This document shows, one piece after another, positions 17,069-24,442 of a stretch of 29,308 bases of DNA; the first letter of the stretch is position 1, and each line of letters begins with the position of its first letter. The stretch is from positions 1 through 29,308 of the forward strand of contig NZ_CABMQJ010000027.1 in NCBI RefSeq assembly GCF_902388705.1. The letters run 5' to 3'. The notes beneath the pieces are model-generated. The model did not search any database. It saw only the letters and a list, made by a program, of their open reading frames with translations, and was not told where the DNA came from. The position numbers and the translations under genes were made by a program. This stretch comes from an uncultured Alistipes sp. Its GTDB lineage: Bacteria; Bacteroidota; Bacteroidia; Bacteroidales; Rikenellaceae.

Positions 17069-17545
17069 ATGAAAAAGATTTTGAGATTCACGCTCCTTTC
17101 GCTTATCGCGGCGGCTTTCTGCGCCTGCGACAACGACAAGGCGTATGTAGCTCCGATGGAAGTTTCCCCCAACAACCTGGCGGGCACCTGGCAGCTCGCC
17201 CAGTGGAACGGCGCACCGCCCGCCGAGGGAAACTATGTCTACATCGAGTTTATCCGCAAAGACCAGAAGTACGTCATGTACCAGAACTACGACAGTTTCA
17301 GCCCCCGCAAACTGACGGGCCGCTTCGCCCTGACGACCGACGAGGAGCTGGGCGCCATCATCTACGGCAACTACGACTACGGCGCCGGCGACTGGCAGCA
17401 CCGCTATATCGTGACCGACCTCTCGTCGACCTCGATGGTCTGGACGGCCAAGGACGACCTCTCCGACGTATCGCTCTACGTGCGCTGCGACGGCATTCCG
17501 GAGAGCATCACCGGAGGCAGCGACAACGGCGAAACGGAAAAATAA
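17069..17545 (+). CDS. Small lipocalin-like lipoprotein (function unknown)
   Basis: A 158-residue lipoprotein with signal ending in AAAFCAC, cysteine 20, followed by DNDK. The mature part starts NNLAGTWQLAQWNG, which is the opening of the lipocalin-like domains common in Bacteroidetes lipoproteins (a GTW motif after the first strand). YVYIEFIRKDQKY and LTGRFALTTDEEL then look like successive strands of a small beta-barrel. It is the last gene of the locus and is followed by a strong hairpin 27 bp after its stop. The ligand is unknown. It could be an accessory chaperone or binding protein for the surface complex, but that is inference from its position. Confidence 0.75.
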   Translation: MKKILRFTLLSLIAAAFCACDNDKAYVAPMEVSPNNLAGTWQLAQWNGAPPAEGNYVYIEFIRKDQKYVMYQNYDSFSPRKLTGRFALTTDEELGAIIYGNYDYGAGDWQHRYIVTDLSSTSMVWTAKDDLSDVSLYVRCDGIPESITGGSDNGETEK

Positions 17546-17572
17546 CGGCCGCAGTCCGCCAGACGGCACACA

Positions 17573-17601
17573 CGAAAGGGGGTACAGTGTACCCCCTTTC
17601 G
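17573..17601. terminator. Terminator hairpin closing the SusCD/protease locus
   Basis: CGAAAGGGGGTAC at 17573-17585 pairs perfectly with GTACCCCCTTTCG at 17589-17601, leaving a 3-nt loop. This 13-bp perfect stem lies 27 bp after the last stop of the locus. No T-run follows on the plus strand, but the stem itself is very stable. Confidence 0.65.
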
Positions 17602-17652
17602 CATTCCTGCCGGCCGCCGCTTTTCATCGCCGCCGTCACCGGCCGGATTCCA

Positions 17653-17694
17653 CTCCGGCTCCTTCTCCGGCTCCTTCTCCGGCTCCTTCTCCGG
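17653..17694. repeat. 12-bp tandem repeat, 3.5 copies
   Basis: The unit CTCCTTCTCCGG occurs three times exactly at 17659-17670, 17671-17682 and 17683-17694, preceded by a half copy CTCCGG at 17653-17658. The repeat is non-coding on the strand of its neighbours. On the reverse strand it would spell a Glu-Pro-Glu-Lys repeat in a frame with no other support. It looks like a small variable-number repeat between the hairpin and the next promoter. Confidence 0.8.
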
Positions 17695-17962
17695 AACCCG
17701 GCTCCCGCTTTCAATCCAAGCCATCCGGCTTTTTGTCCAAGCCCCGGCCCGGTTTTTCAATCCCAGAATACCCGCACTGTAGCCACAACGGCCCACCCGC
17801 ATTTATCCCGGCACCGCAACCGCAGCCACCGGTCAGCCGCCGGTAACAGCCTGCAAAACGGCCACCGGCCTGCAAACGGCAGCCGCTGCCGCATCCAGCC
17901 GTAAAACCTGCCCGCAGCATGTTTCCGGAGGGGGTTTCCCAGACCTCGCAACGCCACGGAGG
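17695..17962. other. Intergenic spacer without recognisable gene
   Basis: About 270 bp of GC-rich sequence between the tandem repeat and the GNAT promoter. It contains short internal near-repeats (for example CCTGCAAAACGGC near 17850 and CCTGCAAACGGC near 17870). No convincing frame or RNA structure was recognised. Confidence 0.5.
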
Positions 17963-17993
17963 TTTGTAATGTGCGAAATTTGCAGTATCTTGC
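17963..17993 (+). promoter_or_regulatory. Bacteroidetes-type promoter of the GNAT gene
   Basis: TTTG at 17963-17966 is followed after exactly 19 bp by TATCTTGC at 17986-17993, close to TAnnTTTG. Transcription would begin near 18000, so the ATG at 18010 is the likely start. The frame remains open to a GTG at 17971, but that codon lies inside the promoter and can be discarded. Confidence 0.5.
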
Positions 17994-18009
17994 GCAAAAC
18001 TCGGAAACG

Positions 18010-18579
18010 ATGACACAGGAACTGCAATTCATACCTTTCAAATCCCGCAAGGACAAAGGCTGGGCCCAAGCCTGGGCGCTCTACGAAAAATCATTCCCGG
18101 ACTGCGAACGCTGGCGGGCCGAAGACTACGACCGCGCGTTCGGCGATTCGCATTTCGAAGCCGACGGCATCTGGCGCGGCGGGGAGTTCATCGGCATCCT
18201 GTTCAACTGGCATGCCGGCAGCTACCGCTACCTCGAGCACCTGGCCATCTCACCCGCCCTGCGCGGGCAGAACATGGGCTCGCAGGCGCTCGCGGCATTC
18301 TGCCAAAAGGTCGGCCGCGTTATCCTGGAGATCGATCCCCCGGTCGACGACATTTCGCGCCGCCGCCGGCATTTCTACGAGCGGCTGGGCTTCGTCGTCA
18401 ATCCCTACGACTATATCCACCCCTCGTTCCGCAAGCCCTTCACACCCCACAAACTGGTGCTGATGAGCTATCCGTCTGCCATTACATACGAAGAAGCCCG
18501 CGGTTTCGCGGACTTCGTTCGGGAGAGGGTGCTCCGCTATTCGGAGCACGAAAACCCGGTATTGCCCAAACTGCCGTAA
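18010..18579 (+). CDS. GNAT-family N-acetyltransferase
   Basis: A cytoplasmic acetyl-CoA-dependent acetyltransferase of 189 residues. The acetyl-CoA pyrophosphate-binding region is at about residues 78-95: YLEHLAISPALRGQNMGSQAL, where RGQNMG is a variant of the usual Q/R-x-x-G-x-G/A loop. Before it, EFIGILFNWHAGSYRYLE is the typical beta-strand pair. After it, RHFYERLGFVVNPYDY is the family's conserved C-terminal FYERLGF motif. The substrate is not predictable. The gene is monocistronic and converges on yeiH. The start at 18010 follows a promoter that overlaps the longer open frame. Related Bacteroidetes proteins are annotated only as GNAT family. Confidence 0.88.
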   Translation: MTQELQFIPFKSRKDKGWAQAWALYEKSFPDCERWRAEDYDRAFGDSHFEADGIWRGGEFIGILFNWHAGSYRYLEHLAISPALRGQNMGSQALAAFCQKVGRVILEIDPPVDDISRRRRHFYERLGFVVNPYDYIHPSFRKPFTPHKLVLMSYPSAITYEEARGFADFVRERVLRYSEHENPVLPKLP

Positions 18580-18648
18580 ACGGCCTCTGCCAGGCCATGC
18601 ACCTGCACGGCCCCTGCCGGGAGGGTATCCGACTTTCAGACAGGGCGA

Positions 18649-19719
18649 CTACAAAATCCCCACCAGGTATTTGGTGACGAAATAACCGCCCACGACCAGC
18701 CACACGTACAGCAGGCCTGCCAGCACGAAAGGCTTCGCCCCGGCATGTTTGAACTTGTCGATGCTCGTTTCGGTGCCCAGCGCCGTCATGGCCATCGTCA
18801 GCATGAACGTATCGACGTACTCGACAGCCCCGTTGAGGGGAATCTCCCGGACACTCTCCGCCCCGGTCAGGTATTGCAGCAGCGAATTGAGGCAGATAAC
18901 CCCGATAAATCCGAAAGCGAACCACGGAATGGCGATTTTGCTCTTCTCTTTGCGGCCCCCGGCCGTTTTCCGGCGGCCCGCCAGCACGAACCCCAGGATA
19001 ACCAGCACGGGCGCGAGCATCATGACGCGAATCATCTTGGTGATGGTGGCCGTCCCGGCGATTCCCAGCGCATCGGTCGGATCCATCGCGTTGCCCGCCC
19101 CGGCCACATGGGCCACCTCGTGCAGCGTACTGCCCGTATAGACGGCCACCCCCGTGTCGGTCAGCCCGTCGAGCATTCCCGTGCGGTACATCAGGGGATA
19201 GAGGAACATCGAGAGGGTACCGAAAATCACGACCGTCGAGACGGCGATGGCGGTTTTATACCCTTCGCATTTCACGACCGGCTCGGCCCCCAGCACGGCC
19301 GCCGCGCCGCAGATGGCGCTGCCCGTGGAGGTCATCAGCGCCGTGTCCCGGTCGATTTTCAGCAGGCGGCCCAGCAGTACGCCGCCCAGGATCGTGACCG
19401 TCACAACGACCAAATCGACGGCGACGGCCGGAATGCCGACAGCGGCCACCTCGGAGAGCGTCAGGCGGAATCCGTAGAGGATGATGCCCCAACGCAGCAC
19501 CTGCTTGGTACAGAATTTAATGCCGGGAACCCACGTTTCGGGAAGTTTGTTGCGCAGGCTGTTGGCATAGAGCATGCCCAGCACGATTCCGACGATCAGC
19601 GGACTGAACGACAACCTTTTCACGATGGGAAATCCGGCGATGTAGAATGCCGCGAACGAAAACAGGGCAATCAGAAGAATTCCGTGCAGGGTGTTCGCCC
19701 TGTTACCTTTTTCCAACAT
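18649..19719 (-). CDS. yeiH: YeiH-family putative sulfate exporter
   Basis: An integral inner membrane protein of 356 residues with about ten hydrophobic segments, the usual length of the YeiH (UPF0324, Cons_hypoth698) family. Signature stretches include PLIVGIVLGMLYANSL near the N-terminus, VLRWGIILYGFRLTLSEV, the conserved ALMTSTGSAICGAAAVLG, and VYTGSTLHEVAHVAGAG in the centre. These last two are the diagnostic loops of the family. The direction and substrate (sulfate or sulfite-like anion) are inferred from family annotation and are not well proven. A LysR regulator lies 167 bp upstream in the same orientation, with a three-arm operator between them, the arrangement known for yeiE-yeiH. 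Confidence 0.9.
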   Translation of the reverse strand: MLEKGNRANTLHGILLIALFSFAAFYIAGFPIVKRLSFSPLIVGIVLGMLYANSLRNKLPETWVPGIKFCTKQVLRWGIILYGFRLTLSEVAAVGIPAVAVDLVVVTVTILGGVLLGRLLKIDRDTALMTSTGSAICGAAAVLGAEPVVKCEGYKTAIAVSTVVIFGTLSMFLYPLMYRTGMLDGLTDTGVAVYTGSTLHEVAHVAGAGNAMDPTDALGIAGTATITKMIRVMMLAPVLVILGFVLAGRRKTAGGRKEKSKIAIPWFAFGFIGVICLNSLLQYLTGAESVREIPLNGAVEYVDTFMLTMAMTALGTETSIDKFKHAGAKPFVLAGLLYVWLVVGGYFVTKYLVGIL

Positions 19720-19767
19720 ATCCTTGCATTTTTAAGGGATACTATAACTTTTGTTTGTTTCGCCCGG

Positions 19768-19798
19768 CAAAGGTCGCATCTTTTCGCGGGATTTGAAA
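19768..19798 (-). promoter_or_regulatory. yeiH promoter
   Basis: On the minus strand, TTTC (19798-19795) and GACCTTTG (19775-19768) are separated by exactly 19 bp. Each differs from the Bacteroidetes -33/-7 consensus by one base. A weak promoter of this kind is expected where a LysR-type activator is needed. The yeiH ATG is at 19719. Confidence 0.45.
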
Positions 19799-19807
19799 CA
19801 AGAATTC

Positions 19808-19832
19808 GTTATCCTGCATAACACAAGGTTAT
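19808..19832. promoter_or_regulatory. LysR-type operator with three alternating arms
   Basis: GTTAT (19808-19812), ATAAC (19818-19822) and GTTAT (19828-19832) repeat with exactly 10-bp periodicity and alternating orientation. The first pair contains TTAT-N5-ATAA, a textbook T-N11-A LysR box at 19809-19821. The array sits 10 bp upstream of the yeiH -33 element, about -47 to -71, where LysR activators bind. Confidence 0.6.
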
Positions 19833-19858
19833 ACTAAAAAAACCAAGGAACGGAACAC

Positions 19859-19873
19859 GGCCGGAAACCGGCC
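19859..19873. terminator. Hairpin after the LysR gene
   Basis: GGCCGG-AAA-CCGGCC forms a 6-bp GC stem 14 bp past the LysR stop (19887). On the minus strand a run of seven T follows, but only after about 16 nt. It is a weak terminator candidate, so read-through into yeiH is possible. Confidence 0.35.
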
Positions 19874-19886
19874 CGCCAGAGCCGGG

Positions 19887-20774
19887 TCAGAAATCGGCCC
19901 GGGCGAAGTCCATGAACTGCCGGACAAGCCGGGCGGGTTCGGCTTCGGCATGTATGAACATGAAATCGCGCGTGAGCGCCAGCGAATCGAGGTCGACGAT
20001 ACGCAGCACGCCGCTGCGCAGTTCGTCCACCACGGAGATTACCGAAACGATGGCCACGGCGTCGCTGTTGCGCACGAACGCCTTGATTGCCTCGGTCGAG
20101 CCGAGGCGCATCACCACGTTCAGCTGCGGAATGCGGATGCCCGCCCGGCCGAGCGCCGTCTTGATGACTTCGAGCGTCCCCGACCCGCTCTCGCGCAGCA
20201 CGAGCGGGAGGCGGCGCAGTTCGTCCGGCGTAACCGAATCGATACGCGAACAGGGGCCGCCCGTGCGGGCTATCAGCACCAGTTCGTCCGGGGCCAGGAG
20301 CGTGTAATGGAGCCCCTGCCGGCGGCTGACGCTCTCGACCATGCCCAGGTCGATGCCGTGTTCGCCCAGCGCCTGCCCGACCTGATCGCTGTTGCCCGAC
20401 AGCATCGAAACCCGCACGCCGGGGAAGCGTGTCGTGAAGCGGGCCAGAATCGGCGGCAGCAGGTACTGGGCGATGGTCGTGCTGGCCCCGAGGCGCAGTT
20501 CGCCTTCGACGGCACTGGTGCAGAGGCTCATTTCGTACTCCATGCGGCGGTAGTCGTCGGCAAGCCGTTCGGCGCAGCAGAGGAGGGTTTCCCCCGCCGG
20601 AGTCAGCTCCAGACGGCTGCCGCGGCGCACGAAAAGCTGCACCTTATAATGGGATTCCAGCTCGCCGATGTGTTTGCTCACGGCGGGCTGCGAAACGAAA
20701 AGCTGTTCGGCGGTGCGCGTGAAGCTCAACGTGCGGGCCGCGGTGATAAAGACTTTGAGCCGGAAATCGTCCAT
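19887..20774 (-). CDS. LysR-family regulator (YeiE/CysL-like)
   Basis: A DNA-binding regulator of 295 residues, the standard length. The N-terminal winged helix-turn-helix is clear (FITAARTLSFTRTAEQLF, VSQPAVSKHIGELE, LFVRRGSRLELTPAGETLL). The C-terminal sensing domain carries GELRLGASTTIAQYLLPPIL and the anion-binding-type loop LRESGSGTLEVI, a pattern seen in CysL/YeiE regulators that sense sulfur compounds. The neighbouring yeiH is the classical partner of yeiE. The likely role is activation of yeiH in response to a sulfur anion, through the GTTAT array at 19808-19832. Family membership is certain. The effector is inferred from the partner gene. Confidence 0.9.
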   Translation of the reverse strand: MDDFRLKVFITAARTLSFTRTAEQLFVSQPAVSKHIGELESHYKVQLFVRRGSRLELTPAGETLLCCAERLADDYRRMEYEMSLCTSAVEGELRLGASTTIAQYLLPPILARFTTRFPGVRVSMLSGNSDQVGQALGEHGIDLGMVESVSRRQGLHYTLLAPDELVLIARTGGPCSRIDSVTPDELRRLPLVLRESGSGTLEVIKTALGRAGIRIPQLNVVMRLGSTEAIKAFVRNSDAVAIVSVISVVDELRSGVLRIVDLDSLALTRDFMFIHAEAEPARLVRQFMDFARADF

Positions 20775-20954
20775 AACGTATCTGGATTATCGGTGCGGGG
20801 CGCAACCGGGTTCGAAACGGGTTAACGGATATCGCAAAAACAGGACGGAACCGCACCGCACGGACGCCGCAAAGCAACGGCCGGCCGGACATACGGGCAA
20901 CTGGTTGCGGACAAAAGAGATGCAGGCGGCAGCGCGGTACGGGAAAAACAGGAT

Positions 20955-21986
20955 TTACCCCAGGTGTCCCTCGTCGGCGAACTCCCTGACCGAGCGGATA
21001 TAGTGGTCGATGGTCTCCTGCATCGTAAGGAACGACTTGCCGCCTGCAGCATTCTTGTGCCCGCCGCCGTTGAAGTATTTGCGGGCGAAGAGGTTGACGT
21101 CGACGTCCCCGCGCGAACGCAGGCTCACACGGATGAACTTGCGGTGGGCAAGGAACATGGCCGACATTTTCATCTTCTTGATGGTCAGCGCATAGTTCAC
21201 GAAGCCCTCGCTGTCGCCCTGCTGGAACTGGAAGCGACGCATCTCGTTCTCCATCAAAGACATATAGGCCACCGTACCGTCCTGGATAATCTCCATCTTG
21301 CGGTTGATGGCGTAGCCGAACAGCCGTGCACGGCCCTCGGTATAGGCATTGTAGACGTTGTTGTGGATGTCGGGAATGCGGATGCCCTTTTCGACGAGCA
21401 CCGCCACGGCACGGAAAAGCTCGGGCGTGAGGAACGAAAAGGCGAAATTGCCCGTGTCGGTCATCATGCCCACATAGAGCGCCTCGGCCATCCGGCATGT
21501 GATGGCTTCGGTGCCGAACAGCGCCTCGACGATGGCGTAAACCACATAGCAGGTGCTCGAAGCGTCGGGATGGGAGAACGAGAGGTAGAAATCCTCGTCG
21601 GGCGAAAGGTGGTGGTCAATGAGCACCCGGCGGGCCGTGGTGTTGGCCTGAATCGTTTCACTCAAAATTTCGAGCCGCGAGATGGCGTTGAAGTCGAGGC
21701 AGAAGAGGATGTCCGCTTCGGCGATGGCCCGGGCCGCACGCCCTTCGGTGTCGTTCTTGAAAATCACGATTTCATCGATTCCCTGCATCCAGTCGAGGAA
21801 ATAGGGGTATTTGTTCGGAACCACGCACGTCACCGCATGCCCCATCCCGCGAAGCACCTCGGCCCATGCGAGCGACGAGCCCACGGCGTCGCCGTCGGGG
21901 TTGGTATGGGTGACGATTACGATCCGCCGGTTCCCGGGAGCAAGCAGCTCCCGCAGGCATTCGATACCTTTTTTCGATAACTCCAT
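20955..21986 (-). CDS. nrnA: DHH-family phosphoesterase (nanoRNase/pAp phosphatase)
   Basis: Degrades short oligoribonucleotides and probably 3'-phosphoadenosine 5'-phosphate in the cytoplasm. It is 343 residues from the ATG at 21986. The frame is open further upstream, but that part lacks homology and runs through the promoter. The DHH metal sites are all present: VTHTNPDGDAVGSS near residue 25, LFCLDFNA near 95, LIDHHLS near 120 and GMMTDTGNF near 175. The C-terminal DHHA1 domain has FNGGGHKNAAGG near 310. A perfect Bacteroidetes promoter lies just upstream, which confirms the start. Its C-terminal end is 180 bp from the LysR gene, which is on the same strand. The pAp activity could link it to sulfur assimilation, but that is speculative. 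Confidence 0.92.
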   Translation of the reverse strand: MELSKKGIECLRELLAPGNRRIVIVTHTNPDGDAVGSSLAWAEVLRGMGHAVTCVVPNKYPYFLDWMQGIDEIVIFKNDTEGRAARAIAEADILFCLDFNAISRLEILSETIQANTTARRVLIDHHLSPDEDFYLSFSHPDASSTCYVVYAIVEALFGTEAITCRMAEALYVGMMTDTGNFAFSFLTPELFRAVAVLVEKGIRIPDIHNNVYNAYTEGRARLFGYAINRKMEIIQDGTVAYMSLMENEMRRFQFQQGDSEGFVNYALTIKKMKMSAMFLAHRKFIRVSLRSRGDVDVNLFARKYFNGGGHKNAAGGKSFLTMQETIDHYIRSVREFADEGHLG

Positions 21987-22017
21987 TTCGGCCTCTGTTG
22001 ACTTTGGTGATACGGAG

Positions 22018-22048
22018 CAAAGATAGCAAAAAAGAGGAAGATAACAAA
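22018..22048 (-). promoter_or_regulatory. Perfect Bacteroidetes promoter of the DHH gene
   Basis: On the minus strand TTTG (22048-22045) is followed after exactly 19 bp by TATCTTTG (22025-22018), a full match to the TTTG-N19-TAnnTTTG consensus. The ATG at 21986 is 32 bp downstream. Confidence 0.8.
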
Positions 22049-22111
22049 CCGCGGATGCCCATGTATACTGAAATTGCACATTTGCATACTCCGCGAAGCG
22101 GGGAGTTTCGT

Positions 22112-22119
22112 TAAATTTG
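22112..22119 (+). promoter_or_regulatory. -7 element of the GH127-family gene
   Basis: TAAATTTG matches the -7 consensus perfectly and lies 23 bp before the ATG at 22143. The nearest TTTG (22081-22084) is 27 bp upstream, too far for the standard spacing, so an activator may be required. Confidence 0.4.
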
Positions 22120-22142
22120 CATCGACCAAAACTACGACACGC

Positions 22143-24170
22143 ATGAAACGATTCACGCTCCTGCTGCTGGCAGGTATGATCCTGACGGCGACCGCCGCGA
22201 CGGCCGCGGTCCCCTACGCCAACAACCGCGCCCCGCTGCGCGAAAAACCGCTGGTCAAACTGCCGCTGGGCGCCATACGCGCCGAAGGGTGGCTGCACGA
22301 CCAGTTGCAGCGCCAGGCCGACGGGCTGACGGGGCACCTCGACTCAATCTATCCCGAGGTGATGGGCCCGCGCAACGGCTGGCTGGGCGGCGACGGCGAC
22401 GTCTGGGAACGCGGCCCCTACTGGCTCGACGGGCTGCTGCCGCTGGCCTACATCCTCGACGACAGGCAGTTGATAGAAAAGACCCGCCCGTGGGTCGAGT
22501 GGGCCATCCGCAGCCAGCGGCCCGACGGCTATTTCGGCCCGGCGGAAGACCGTCCGTTCGAAAGCCCCGCCATACAGCGCGACAACGCCCGCGACTGGTG
22601 GCCCAAGATGGTCATGCTCAAGGTGCTGCAGCAATATTACACGGCCACGGGGGACGAACGCGTCATCAAACTGATGACCGGCTATTTCCGCTACCAGCTG
22701 CGCGAGCTGCCGAAAACCCCGCTGGGGCACTGGACGTTCTGGGGCGAGCAGCGCGGCGGCGACAACCTGGGCGTGGTATACTGGCTCTACAATATCACGG
22801 GCGACGAATTCCTGCTGGAACTGGGCGACCTGATACATCGGCAGACGCTCGACTGGACGGGTATTTTCGCCGGGGGCGAAGTGCTCGCGACGCCGTTTTC
22901 GCTCCACTGCGTGAACCTCGCGCAGGGAATCAAGGAGCCGGTGGTCTACTACCAGCGCAGCAACGACCCGGCGCACGTCGGGGCCGTGAAGAAGGGATTC
23001 GCCGACATCCGCCGCTACCTCGGCTTCCCGACGGGCCTCTACGGCGGCGACGAGGCGCTGCACGGCGCCGCTCCCACGCAGGGTTCGGAACTCTGCACGG
23101 CGGTGGAGATGATGTACTCGCTGGAGGAGATGACCGAAATCACGGGCGACGTACAGTTCGCCGACCACCTGGAGCGCGTGGCGTTCAACGCCCTGCCCAC
23201 GCAGGCCACGGACGCCTACGACGCCCGCCAGTACTACCAGCAAATCAACCAGGTGATGATTACCGACCACCGCCGCAACTTCCAGGAGAGCCACGACGGC
23301 ACGGACATCCTCTACGGCCTGCTGACGGGATACGCCTGCTGCACGTCGAACATGCACCAGGGGTGGCCCAAGTTGACGCAGAACCTCTGGTATGCGACCC
23401 ACGACGGCGGGTTGGCAGCGATGGTCTACGCACCCTGCCGCGTAACGGCCGAGGTGGCCGGCGGCGCGCGCGTGACAATCGCCGAGCGGACGCACTATCC
23501 GTTCGACGAGCAAATCCGTTTCGAGGTGACAATCGACAGCCGCAAAATCAAGTCGGCCGCATTCCCGCTCCGCCTGCGCATTCCGGGTTGGTGCGAAGGC
23601 GCGACCGTGGCCGTGAACGGCGAAACGGCCGCCTCGCCGGCGAAAGGCTCGGTGGCGGAAATCGAACGCACGTGGCGCACGGGCGACGTGGTGACGCTGC
23701 GCCTGCCGATGCGAATCGCGGTCAGCCGCTGGTATGAAGGCGCAGCCGTCGTCGAGCGCGGGCCGCTGGTCTATGCGCTGCGCATCGGCGAGAAATGGTC
23801 GAAGGTCGCAAACCCCGGCAAGCAGATATACGGCCCGTGGTACTACGAAGTGCGCCCGACGACACCGTGGAACTACACGCTCTTCGAAGAGGACATTCGC
23901 CCCGACCGTATCGCAGAGGCGTTCGAAGTCGAGCGGCGCGACATCGGCGACGCCTATCCGTGGACGCTGGAAAACGCTCCCGTCGAAATCAAAGCCCGGG
24001 GGCGCAGGCTCGACGAATGGACGCTCTATCAGGAGAGCGCCGGGCCGCAGCCGTACAGCACCAACGAAACGAACAACCCCGCCGAAGAGATCACGCTGAT
24101 TCCCTACGGCTGCACGACGCTGCGAATCACCGAATTCCCCGTGACGCGCGATTTGCGCAAGAACTGGTAG
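22143..24170 (+). CDS. Secreted GH127/DUF1680-family glycoside hydrolase
   Basis: A 675-residue exported enzyme (signal LLLLAGMILTATAATAA, periplasmic or secreted) of the beta-L-arabinofuranosidase-like superfamily. The frame is open 23 codons further upstream, but the ATG at 22143 starts the signal peptide and follows a -7 element. The (alpha/alpha)6 barrel covers about residues 30-430 (PLGAIRAEGWLHDQLQRQ, RGPYWLDGLLPLAYILDD, SQRPDGYFGP). The zinc-thiolate site of GH127 enzymes is present: Glu316 and Cys318 in SELCTAVEM, and Cys399-Cys400 in YACCTSNMHQGWPK. In that family one of the paired cysteines is the nucleophile. Beta-sandwich domains follow to the C-terminus. The substrate may be an L-arabinofuranoside or a related sugar. 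It is monocistronic and far from the SusCD locus. Confidence 0.88.
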   Translation: MKRFTLLLLAGMILTATAATAAVPYANNRAPLREKPLVKLPLGAIRAEGWLHDQLQRQADGLTGHLDSIYPEVMGPRNGWLGGDGDVWERGPYWLDGLLPLAYILDDRQLIEKTRPWVEWAIRSQRPDGYFGPAEDRPFESPAIQRDNARDWWPKMVMLKVLQQYYTATGDERVIKLMTGYFRYQLRELPKTPLGHWTFWGEQRGGDNLGVVYWLYNITGDEFLLELGDLIHRQTLDWTGIFAGGEVLATPFSLHCVNLAQGIKEPVVYYQRSNDPAHVGAVKKGFADIRRYLGFPTGLYGGDEALHGAAPTQGSELCTAVEMMYSLEEMTEITGDVQFADHLERVAFNALPTQATDAYDARQYYQQINQVMITDHRRNFQESHDGTDILYGLLTGYACCTSNMHQGWPKLTQNLWYATHDGGLAAMVYAPCRVTAEVAGGARVTIAERTHYPFDEQIRFEVTIDSRKIKSAAFPLRLRIPGWCEGATVAVNGETAASPAKGSVAEIERTWRTGDVVTLRLPMRIAVSRWYEGAAVVERGPLVYALRIGEKWSKVANPGKQIYGPWYYEVRPTTPWNYTLFEEDIRPDRIAEAFEVERRDIGDAYPWTLENAPVEIKARGRRLDEWTLYQESAGPQPYSTNETNNPAEEITLIPYGCTTLRITEFPVTRDLRKNW

Positions 24171-24230
24171 CGCTCCGGCAAAGGGCAGGACAGCCCCCCA
24201 GAGGAGCGCCGAACGGATCGAACGGAGGGT

Positions 24231-24385
24231 CGGAAACGGCATTCCCGCCGGCGACGGCATCCCGGCGCAATACGCGCGAGCGGGTGGCGACACCCCGCAA
24301 CCGCCGGATACGCACCCCGCAGAATGAAAAACGGGAGAGGGCGGCGGACAGGACAAACATAAGAGCCGGAAACGGCATCCCCGCC
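24231..24385. repeat. Two copies of a 19-bp repeat downstream of the GH127-family gene
   Basis: CGGAAACGGCATTCCCGCC at 24231-24249 recurs at 24367-24385 with one mismatch. A shorter related copy (GACGGCATCCCGGC) lies at about 24253. They fall in an otherwise featureless 320-bp GC-rich gap. Confidence 0.5.
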
Positions 24386-24388
24386 AAA

Positions 24389-24427
24389 AAGCGGCGCACG
24401 ACAGTCGTATTTGGTCGTGCGCCGCTT
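24389..24427. terminator. Long perfect hairpin between GH127-family and ABC-F genes
   Basis: AAGCGGCGCACGAC (24389-24402) pairs perfectly with GTCGTGCGCCGCTT (24414-24427), a 14-bp stem with an 11-nt loop. It ends about 40 bp before the -7 element of the next gene. A-rich and T-rich flanks are short. It is a likely terminator, about 220 bp downstream of the GH127-family stop. Confidence 0.55.
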
Positions 24428-24442
24428 CATTTCGGGACGGAG

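Noticed and set aside
17476..17802. Minus-strand frame with an EPEK repeat.
   Set aside because: The repeat comes from the 12-bp tandem repeat, the frame overlaps the 3' end of a real gene, and nothing else in it looks like protein.
17971..18009. Upstream GTG start for the GNAT gene.
   Set aside because: It lies within the TTTG-N19-TATCTTGC promoter, and the extra residues have no family match; the ATG at 18010 is better.
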